Below are positions 10,549-17,333 of a stretch of DNA of 64,000 nucleotides, in pieces. The stretch comes from Shewanella gelidimarina (lineage in GTDB: Bacteria; Pseudomonadota; Gammaproteobacteria; Enterobacterales; Shewanellaceae). A model generated the notes under the pieces. The model was not told where the DNA came from and made no database searches. It saw nothing but the letters and a program-made list of their open reading frames with translations. How positions within the stretch are numbered: the first letter of the stretch is position 1; every line of letters begins with the position of its first letter. The translations under genes were made by a program, and so were the position numbers. The stretch covers positions 110,199 through 174,198 of the forward strand of contig NZ_JAKIKW010000008.1 of the NCBI RefSeq assembly GCF_023283945.1, in the 5' to 3' direction.

Positions 10549-12389
10549 AGCTCTGCTCCCATGGTGATATGGATCCGCCAAGGCCTGCTAATCGTATCGG
10601 TTTCTTTTAAGCCAACACCCACGTCAAATTTAACGGGACCAATAGGTGATATCCAATGTACGCCAGCACCAACAGACGTTATAGCCTCTATTTGATTGAC
10701 GTCAAAGGCATTACCCGCATCGACAAAAGTGGCTACTCGCCAACTTGGCGTAACGTAATATTGATACTCAATGCTGCCAACCATTAAATAGCGCCCACCA
10801 ACGACTTCTCTTATCACTTCCCCATCATCATTAACGGAGTCGATAGACGGGCCCAATTCGTTATAGCTGTAACCTCGAATACTTTGGTCACCACCTGCAA
10901 AATAGCGTAAAGAGGGAGGGATTTCGGCTAGGTTAGCTTCATTTGTGAGGTTCGCTGCAAGATCTAAACGAGAGACGATACGATGTTTATCAAAGAATGT
11001 TTGGATCCATTTAAACTTTGCCTGTAGACGCGCCAAGCGTACTTCGGAGCCTATATTGGGATCTGCATACTCAACGCTGTAATATTGCAAAAATCCAGAT
11101 TTTGGGTCGAGTGAATTGTCTCCACGAGAAGTTTTAGACACGTTAGCGCCCAAAAGGACAAAGCGGGGGTCATAATCAACGCCAGACTGGGTATAACTCT
11201 CTTTCATCACTTCAGCAGAATAGTTTACAATCCACTGATATCCCAAACGTTGTTGACGGATCACTGCAAAAGTCATTTTAGATGACTCGAGCTGTCCAGT
11301 ATTCTCAAATTTGCGGTCATCAGTGTTATAAACTTGAGTCACACCATATTTATCGCGCAGCATACCAACACGTAATTTAAGTTGGTCATCGAGTGGGTGA
11401 GTCAGCGGAATCGTGTAGGTGGTTAAAAATTTGGGTCTGTCGGGGGCCCATTCGGCGGTTGTTTCTTGGGAGTGACCATAACTGTTTATCTGCGGTGTAC
11501 GCCAAGTGACTCGGACTCTTGGCTCGATAGTGTTATCAATCGTATTACCAATATCAACACCCAAACCCAGCTCAATAGAGTGATCTGGTTTTGGACTCAA
11601 GTCGACTCTAATAGGCACCAGTAATCCCTCTACCTGTTCAACTAACGGTAATACCTTAATGTTTGAAAAGTAGCCAGTATCGAGTAGTTGCCGATTAAGT
11701 TGTCCGAGGTTACCAGTACTGTAGGGAGCATCAACGTCAAAGGGGATAAGCTCTTGCAGTATTTCTGGTTGCAGTGTGTGCCCAGTAAAGGTTACCTGGC
11801 CTATATGATATCGTTTACCGGAGTCGTAATGCAGCGCGATTTTGGCACTGTTATAATCCCGATCAACTTCAATTTCTGCTTTTACGAATTTACCATCAAA
11901 ATAACCCCGTGCTAAAGACAAAGTCAGTAATTGACCTTTTAACTCTTCATATACGCCATGATTAAGCCTATCTCCGGGACGAATTGATAGTTGCGCTAGC
12001 CATTGTTCAAATAGAATGTCGTCGCGCAATTCTCCGTCAACTTGTATATCAACCCAACGCACCGTTGTTGGCGCGCCTGGCGTGATGACATAGTTGAGTA
12101 CCCAAGGGCCCTTTTCGTGGGTTATAAACTCTTGTTTGACGCTACTGTTGTAATAACCCATCGAATGCATAGCAGCATTGATATTGTCTTCTGCGTTAAA
12201 AATAAAAGCGCGTCTTTTCACATTCGAATCTGGCAAGGCGCCAAGGTGAGCTTTTACGTTCCGCTCCAAACTGCCTTTTACGCCCTTGATATTGAGCGTT
12301 AACCAGTCATTTGCGAGAGCGGCAAAAGATGTCAGTAATACACTGATCAAAAATAACGATTTGGTCGTTGCTCGAATCAAACTTATCAA
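10545..12389 (-). CDS. tamA: Outer-membrane Omp85-family assembly protein TamA
   Basis: 614 residues. A signal peptide is expected to be cleaved after about residue 26 (SFAALA|ND). Three POTRA-type repeats occupy about residues 28-265, and a 16-strand Omp85 barrel makes up the rest. The barrel lid-loop signature is IRGYS, with RGY at 505-507, and the chain ends in a hydrophobic terminal strand. It lies upstream of tamB with a 4-nt stop/start overlap. The length is close to E. coli TamA (577). A promoter should lie in 12390-12486, shared with the divergent peptidase gene. Confidence 0.94.
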   Translation of the reverse strand: MISLIRATTKSLFLISVLLTSFAALANDWLTLNIKGVKGSLERNVKAHLGALPDSNVKRRAFIFNAEDNINAAMHSMGYYNSSVKQEFITHEKGPWVLNYVITPGAPTTVRWVDIQVDGELRDDILFEQWLAQLSIRPGDRLNHGVYEELKGQLLTLSLARGYFDGKFVKAEIEVDRDYNSAKIALHYDSGKRYHIGQVTFTGHTLQPEILQELIPFDVDAPYSTGNLGQLNRQLLDTGYFSNIKVLPLVEQVEGLLVPIRVDLSPKPDHSIELGLGVDIGNTIDNTIEPRVRVTWRTPQINSYGHSQETTAEWAPDRPKFLTTYTIPLTHPLDDQLKLRVGMLRDKYGVTQVYNTDDRKFENTGQLESSKMTFAVIRQQRLGYQWIVNYSAEVMKESYTQSGVDYDPRFVLLGANVSKTSRGDNSLDPKSGFLQYYSVEYADPNIGSEVRLARLQAKFKWIQTFFDKHRIVSRLDLAANLTNEANLAEIPPSLRYFAGGDQSIRGYSYNELGPSIDSVNDDGEVIREVVGGRYLMVGSIEYQYYVTPSWRVATFVDAGNAFDVNQIEAITSVGAGVHWISPIGPVKFDVGVGLKETDTISRPWRIHITMGAEL

Positions 12390-12486
12390 AAGATATCAGG
12401 CTCTTATTATTAGCTTTAGTTTTATGTCCCTATTGTCACTAGAATAGTGAACTCAAGCAAGTTGCTGATTGTAATTATGGTCGAAA

Positions 12487-13587
12487 ATGGTTACAAAGAG
12501 AGCAAATAAATATAATTGGATAGCGTTTATGAATTATTCCCCAATCTTAGCCGCCGGTTTACTGGTATTCGTCGCTGTTAGCTCAACTTCATTTGCGGCT
12601 GAGAAGCCATTTTCTATTGCAATACATGGCGGCGCCGGCACAATTTCTAAAGCCAGTTTGACAGAATCACAACAAAAGGCTTATCGCGCTAAGTTACAAG
12701 AAGCCATCGATGCTGGGTATAAAGTATTGGCAAACGGCGGCGATAGTCTTGATGCGGTGCAAGTATCAATTAACGTACTCGAAAACAGCCCTCTATTCAA
12801 TGCCGGTTTAGGAGCGGTTTATACTTATGATGGTGCCCATGAAATGGACTCGTCGATTATGGACGGTAAGACCATGAACGCAGGCGCCGTTGCGGGGGTT
12901 AGGCATATTAAGAATCCGATTGACTTGGCAAAAGCAGTTATGGAAAAATCACCCCACGTGATGCTCTCGGGTCAAGGTGCTGAAGAGTTTGCACTTACGC
13001 AAGGTTACCAATTGGTGCCTGCAAATCACTTTGATACTGAAAGCCGCTATCAACAATTGCAAAATGCTAAAGAGAAAATCAACAAAGCTGAATCCAATCC
13101 AGAGTATCAAGCGAGCACGGGTCACAATTATAAACAAAGTGCACTCGATTATATGGAACTCGATTATAAGTTCGGTACCGTTGGTGCAGTCGCTTTAGAT
13201 CAACAGGGCAATCTTGCCGCGGGAACCTCTACTGGTGGGATGACAGCTAAACGTTTTGGCCGTATTGGTGACTCTCCAGTGATTGGTGCCGGCACTTACG
13301 CCGAAAATGGCGTGTGTGCAGTGTCAGCAACTGGCCATGGTGAGTTCTTTATTCGTTACCACGTAGCAGGCGATATATGCGCAAAAGTGAAATATCAAAA
13401 GAAATCCATAATACAAGCGGCAGACGAGGTGATTAATCAACGTCTCATTACCGCTGGTGGCAGCGGTGGTGTCATCGCAATTGATCATCGCGGCAATATT
13501 GCGACCCCGTTTAATACCGAAGGCATGTATCGCGCGACGCGCAAAAGTGGTGAAGAAGCGCAAGTGATGATTTGGCGAGATAAGTAG
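12487..13587 (+). CDS. iaaA: Exported isoaspartyl peptidase / L-asparaginase (type 2)
   Basis: 366 residues, Ntn-hydrolase family. The N-terminal signal is cleaved about at SFA|AEKP, which predicts a periplasmic enzyme. The HGGAG motif is at 47-51. The autoprocessing site is G230|T231 in KFGTVGAV, where Thr231 becomes the nucleophile after cleavage into alpha and beta chains. GTSTGGM follows. Such enzymes hydrolyse isoaspartyl dipeptides and asparagine. A second ATG at 12529 has a better spaced GGA, but it would give a signal sequence with no positive charge, so I keep the first. The last 50 codons are duplicated about 1.46 kb downstream. A long perfect hairpin begins 6 bp after the stop. Confidence 0.92.
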   Translation: MVTKRANKYNWIAFMNYSPILAAGLLVFVAVSSTSFAAEKPFSIAIHGGAGTISKASLTESQQKAYRAKLQEAIDAGYKVLANGGDSLDAVQVSINVLENSPLFNAGLGAVYTYDGAHEMDSSIMDGKTMNAGAVAGVRHIKNPIDLAKAVMEKSPHVMLSGQGAEEFALTQGYQLVPANHFDTESRYQQLQNAKEKINKAESNPEYQASTGHNYKQSALDYMELDYKFGTVGAVALDQQGNLAAGTSTGGMTAKRFGRIGDSPVIGAGTYAENGVCAVSATGHGEFFIRYHVAGDICAKVKYQKKSIIQAADEVINQRLITAGGSGGVIAIDHRGNIATPFNTEGMYRATRKSGEEAQVMIWRDK

Positions 13588-13592
13588 CACTG

Positions 13593-13634
13593 ATATTCTT
13601 AGGTGGGGCTTTGTTTAACCCCACCTAAGAATAT
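13593..13634. terminator. 16-bp perfect hairpin between convergent genes
   Basis: ATATTCTTAGGTGGGG (13593-13608) is perfectly repeated in inverse at 13619-13634 around a 10-nt loop. There is no T-run on either side, so it is not a textbook intrinsic terminator. Its place between the peptidase stop (13587) and the lipoprotein stop (13646) suggests a bidirectional 3'-end structure. Confidence 0.6.
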
Positions 13635-13645
13635 TGCAGAAAAGG

Positions 13646-14251
13646 TCAAATTTTTGTTGTGGTTTCGGTGAGTGCTATAACTGACTTTAGACCGTTCATT
13701 GTTGCAAGTGGGTGTGGCTTATCATCCACATACCCCGCATTTCCTCCACCAAAGCGGATGGTTACTGAGTCTGAGTCCGCGTGGGCTATTTTCTTTGCTA
13801 ATTCAATAGAGATGGGAACTGTATAATGTTCATGAGTGTAAACAGTATTGCCAGCAGAACCTCCATTAACGATACTTGTTGAAGTTCTTCTGTTATTACT
13901 CGCTTGGTTTATTATTTTCTCACCGTTGACGTATACACTGATCCACTTAGAATGTGCCCATTCTTTGGTCATAGATCGAAATTCAGCTCTAATTTTTTTG
14001 ACATTACTTACAGAGTCAGGATGGTAAGTGAAAGTTATTCTTTTATAAGCGGTGCCCAAAAGGAAGTCCCAATATTCAGTATCTGAGTAATAAAATCTCT
14101 TCTCAAGATCATCAACTATTATCGAACCTGAATGCTCCTTGAGAATTTCCTTGGGTATGTTATAGCCGTATTCTGCTATTTTCTTGTTAGATACACTTGC
14201 ACAACCAGTCATTAATAATGCAATTATTGAAGTAGTAATAATATTTTTCAT
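13646..14251 (-). CDS. Putative lipoprotein of unknown function
   Basis: 201 residues from the ATG at 14249-14251. The frame runs on upstream to 14338, but only this start gives a lipoprotein signal, MKNIITTSIIALL followed by the lipobox LMTGC, so Cys18 would be lipidated. There is no aspartate at +2, so the outer membrane is the likely destination. The rest shows no domain I recognise; a Gly/Asn-rich stretch (GGGNAGY) lies near the C-terminus. The gene reads AT-rich compared with its neighbours. It is divergent from a TetR-like gene and lies in a segment bounded by two copies of the peptidase 3' end, both signs of transfer. The ribosome binding site is weak. Confidence 0.75.
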   Translation of the reverse strand: MKNIITTSIIALLMTGCASVSNKKIAEYGYNIPKEILKEHSGSIIVDDLEKRFYYSDTEYWDFLLGTAYKRITFTYHPDSVSNVKKIRAEFRSMTKEWAHSKWISVYVNGEKIINQASNNRRTSTSIVNGGSAGNTVYTHEHYTVPISIELAKKIAHADSDSVTIRFGGGNAGYVDDKPHPLATMNGLKSVIALTETTTKI

Positions 14252-14274
14252 AAATCTTAAATTTTCCACGAACA

Positions 14275-14286
14275 CGTATAGATACG
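14275..14286. promoter_or_regulatory. Palindrome between lipoprotein and TetR-like genes
   Basis: CGTATAGATACG is a perfect 12-bp palindrome. With one inserted base the flanks extend it to ACACGTAT/ATACGGTGT. It begins 23 bp upstream of the lipoprotein ATG in the divergent region. Size and place would suit an operator for the neighbouring TetR-like protein; this is inference only. Confidence 0.3.
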
Positions 14287-14421
14287 GTGTACGCATTGTG
14301 GCTGTGTTAGAAACATTAAACAATAATAAACATCTCATTGAGCTTAAGTTAGTCGCTTTAGAACAAGTGGTGATATTTATTTTTCGGTGGTATTCTCTTC
14401 TTTACGTACACTGATTATTCG

Positions 14422-14874
14422 ATGCTAATGGCTAAAATATCAAAAGAAGCAAAAGCTGAAATGAAACGAAAACTTGATGAAATCATCCTCAATATTTTCT
14501 TAGAGGAAGGTTGGCATCATGTGACTTATGGGAATGTTGCAGCAGCAGCTGATATTCGTCGTTCTACAGTTCAAGGCTATTACACTGAATTGGGAGAAGC
14601 CCTAAGGGGAAAGATATTTCCTATTTTTTTGTCTCATCTAGATCTATCTAGTCATAAATCATTACGAACCTCTTGGGCGAAAGCACTCGATGACAAGCAA
14701 TTTCGATATATTTTGCAAATGTTAATAGCAAACGCTGCGAGTGAAGCTCCCAATGAAATGAGTAAGCAGGGAATGGAAAAATTGTTTGAAATGGTCGGAG
14801 TGAAGATTGACGGAGCAGAAGCAGTTTTACATCAATTGCTTGGTGAAACAGTAATTCGTTTATTAGAGCGCTAA
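14422..14874 (+). CDS. TetR/AcrR-family transcriptional regulator
   Basis: 150 residues, shorter than most TetR proteins (about 190-210). The N-terminal helix-turn-helix is visible at about residues 25-50 (VTYGNVAAAADIRRSTVQGYY). The C-terminal ligand domain is short and helical. No ligand can be guessed. It is divergently transcribed from the lipoprotein gene across about 170 bp, the usual layout when a TetR protein controls its neighbour. Starts at 14422 and 14428 are both possible, and neither has a clear ribosome binding site. It lies inside the segment flanked by the duplicated peptidase gene end. Confidence 0.78.
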   Translation: MLMAKISKEAKAEMKRKLDEIILNIFLEEGWHHVTYGNVAAAADIRRSTVQGYYTELGEALRGKIFPIFLSHLDLSSHKSLRTSWAKALDDKQFRYILQMLIANAASEAPNEMSKQGMEKLFEMVGVKIDGAEAVLHQLLGETVIRLLER

Positions 14875-14891
14875 TATTCCACTTAGGATTA

Positions 14892-15047
14892 ATGAATCAA
14901 CGTCTCATTACCGCTGCTGACAGCGGTGGTGTCATCGCGATTGATCATCGCGGCAATATTGCAACGCCGTTTAATACTGAAGGAATGTACCGCGCTACCC
15001 GCAAAGGTGGCGACCCCGCTCAAGTGATGATTTGGTCTGATCTGTAG
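14892..15047 (+). pseudogene. Duplicated 3' fragment of the isoaspartyl peptidase gene
   Basis: An ATG-to-TAG stretch of 51 codons (MNQRLITAAD... ending MIWSDL) matches the last 50-51 codons of the peptidase gene at 13431-13587 except for a handful of changes (AAD for AGG, GGDPA for SGEEA, SDL for RDK). Similarity starts abruptly near AATCAACG and stops at the stop codon. No catalytic residue is present, so it is a remnant and not a functional gene. It is too diverged to be a fresh duplication, mainly through third-position changes, which suggests that one of the two copies came from a related strain. Confidence 0.85.
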
Positions 15048-15056
15048 TGGCTCCTA

Positions 15057-15094
15057 ATGTGTACTAAAGCAAATTAGTGGGCTTTAGTACACAT
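15057..15094. terminator. 14-bp perfect hairpin after the duplicated gene end
   Basis: ATGTGTACTAAAGC (15057-15070) is inversely repeated at 15081-15094 with a 10-nt loop. It begins 10 bp after the TAG of the duplicated fragment. Its sequence differs from the hairpin after the full gene, but position and geometry are the same. No T-run follows. Confidence 0.55.
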
Positions 15095-15148
15095 ATTGAT
15101 CTACGTATATTGCTATATACTAATAAATAATTATTACTGCTAAATTCG

Positions 15149-15457
15149 ATGTGTTCTATGTCGCCCAAACCCGATCGTATTACTGCAATGCAGAACATTA
15201 TCGAGCAAGTCAAACTTGAGTTACCCTTAAAAGATCCTGCAACGTTTGTTTGTGGCCCTGATGGCAGTTGTATTGGTTGTCCTAAAAAACTACTGGAGTT
15301 GGTTGATAGTGAACTGTGCTACTGGGAAAGTGCTATGGCTAACGGTGACATTCCACAATTGGGAGATATTAGTCGTTTTGCCAAATTGTGTAAGAATGTG
15401 AGAAGAGGGCTAGTACGTAATGATGCGCTAGCAAAGTATCAGAATATAAAGCAATAA
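15149..15457 (+). CDS. Small conserved-looking protein with a Cys cluster
   Basis: 102 residues (99 if the ATG at 15158 is used, MSPKPDR). I do not recognise the family. Counting from the second ATG, cysteines at 32, 38, 41 and 54 form C-x5-C-x2-C followed by PKKLLELVDSELC, which could bind a metal or iron-sulfur centre or be redox active. There is no signal peptide or membrane segment, so it is probably cytoplasmic. Neither start has a clear ribosome binding site. It sits alone between the duplicated peptidase end and the broken barrel gene, on the same strand as both. Confidence 0.7.
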   Translation: MCSMSPKPDRITAMQNIIEQVKLELPLKDPATFVCGPDGSCIGCPKKLLELVDSELCYWESAMANGDIPQLGDISRFAKLCKNVRRGLVRNDALAKYQNIKQ

Positions 15458-15615
15458 CAATACTGATAAACTTCTGTAATTGGTAAGTTGCTTGGCACCC
15501 CCATGGGTAAATAAAGATAGGGATGCTATGAGTCATGCAGGATGGTATAAAGCCGATATTTAACACTGCTATACTCCCTTTACCATTCCAATATTAATAC
15601 TGTCATCGTCCTAAT

Positions 15616-16611
15616 ATGCGCTTATTAAATGCCGTTTTCTGTCTGGCTATACTTTATAGCGCTTGCGCTTACAGCGCCAAGCCATCGATAGACTCTTTAG
15701 ATGATATGGTCAGTTGAGTGGCTCGAGAAAACATAGCCACCTCGATAGTGTTAACAGATGCTAGCTTGATCACGTTAGGTGTGGTTAATTTTGATCCGAG
15801 TTCGGTCGTTGATGTTGGTGGTTTAGACACGGGTTCACAAAGTTCCCTTCAGCGGCGGCGTGAGCTTAAAACATATTCTTTGCCGTGGAACGGTGATTGG
15901 ACACAAGCTTTCCCTCATTGGCACACATCGACTTACTTCAAGTTATCCTATATTGGTTCAAATCAGACGGTAGATTTTTCTCAGCCATTGATTGACATCG
16001 ATGAGCTGTCGGAGAAAAGTTATCTGTTTCAAGCTGAACAGCGTTGGCAATACGCGTTAACTGATCATTGGAAAACCCAAATCGGGATCGGAGCACAAGC
16101 CATTTGGTATGAAAATCAATTCCAGTACCGAAGCGAATTAAAGGAGCTCGAATCTCTATTTGATAATGGCTTATTGAATACCTCTTATGGCGCCTTGGTG
16201 ATTGACCCTTCAATTGAGTTTCGTTATGACAACCTTTTTTTTGGTCATCGATGGCAATTTATCAGTCGTTATCGCTTCGCGATTGGCCGCACCGTATTAA
16301 CCGATACCGCACCGCAAGAGGTGTTTTCAAAAGTGGGCCGCTTTAGCAATACATTTATGTTTCATTATGATCTCCCCCTATTGGCTGATAACGATAATGA
16401 ATTGCGACTCATGTTCCAGCGTATAGATCTATCGGGTGATGCCGTTCAACCTTTAGGCACTGATCATTTTTATAAAGTTGGCGCTGGGTGGGTGATTGAC
16501 ACACCTTGGTTGTTATCATGGATTGATAATGTTGGTTTAGGCGTTACGGTTAACATCGGCAGTGTATTAAGTGGCGGCAGTATATTATTGTTATTTAACG
16601 AAGATATTTAG
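15616..16611 (+). pseudogene. Outer-membrane beta-barrel protein (solitary autotransporter-like) broken by an in-frame TGA
   Basis: An ATG at 15616 opens a signal-peptide-like stretch (MRLLNAVFCLAILYSACAYSA). At codon 34 (15715-15717) there is a TGA, and the same frame then continues uninterrupted for 297 codons from a GTG at 15718 to 16611. The downstream part reads as an outer-membrane barrel: alternating aromatic strands, SIVLTDA near the start, HRWQFISRYRFAIGR in the middle. It resembles the Vibrio/Shewanella 'solitary outer membrane autotransporter' family by memory. Because reading frame and signal sequence are otherwise intact, this looks like a recent nonsense mutation or a sequencing error. 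Restart at the GTG would make a protein lacking its export signal. Confidence 0.75.
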
Positions 16612-16836
16612 TCGAACCGATATAACTGCAGTGGCCATTTTTGCAAGTCAAACGGCTATAAGTGACTCAGCCACTATTCAATTGTGAACAATCCTCTCTT
16701 TGATTACTAGTGTTCTAATGCAAAGCGGCAAATTTAACGATATCGGCTTTTACGGTTACCGCTATCGGTTTAATCCACTCCCTAATTGCTAAATATTAGC
16801 TAAACTAAAATAGAAACAAATGAATAGGGGAATGCA

Positions 16837-17253
16837 ATGAATTCAATCAATGTAAAAGAACATATGGATCGCCAACCGGTAATGCTGACACCATCGATGT
16901 CGATAGCAACAGCGGTAGAAAAATTACTAGCGAACAAAAAGTTAGGTGCGCCGGTTGTTGATGCTGACGGCAAACTGGTAGGTTTTTTATCTCAGCAAGA
17001 CTGCTTATCAGTAATGCTTAAAAGTAGTTACCATTGTGATTTAACGGCCATCGTTAAGGATTGCATGCGGACTGAGGTGTTATCAGTAGAGCCTAATAGC
17101 AGCGTATTAGCCTTAGCAGAACAAATGTTAGGTCCAAAACCCAAGGTTTACCCCGTGGTTGATAATGGAAAAGTGATTGGCACCATTAATCGCACCAATG
17201 TTTTAGCGGCGATAAATACCTATATGCAGCAATGTTATTTAACTCCGGCTTAG
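16837..17253 (+). CDS. CBS-domain pair protein
   Basis: 138 residues made of two CBS motifs (about residues 8-65 and 72-130) with nothing attached. Recognisable pieces are the GAPVVDADGKLVGFLSQQD turn of the first motif and YPVVDNGKVIGTINR of the second. Stand-alone CBS pairs usually bind adenine nucleotides and regulate a partner, which cannot be identified here. AGGGGA lies just upstream of the ATG. No operon partner: a 225-bp gap precedes it and hrpA follows after 80 bp. Cytoplasmic. Confidence 0.88.
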   Translation: MNSINVKEHMDRQPVMLTPSMSIATAVEKLLANKKLGAPVVDADGKLVGFLSQQDCLSVMLKSSYHCDLTAIVKDCMRTEVLSVEPNSSVLALAEQMLGPKPKVYPVVDNGKVIGTINRTNVLAAINTYMQQCYLTPA

Positions 17254-17333
17254 CAGAAAGTATTTTTATGTCAGCTATACCACTGAAGTGCGTTCCTTGT
17301 TAGGATCAACCTCTTTGATTTTGGCTATGGAAT

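Noticed and set aside
15715..15717. In-frame TGA as selenocysteine
   Set aside because: No SECIS-like stem is evident after it and the protein is an outer-membrane barrel, not a redox enzyme.
16718..16792. Short frame ending IGFYGYRYRFNPLPNC before the CBS gene
   Set aside because: 25 codons only; it could be the tail of a lost gene, but nothing upstream supports it.
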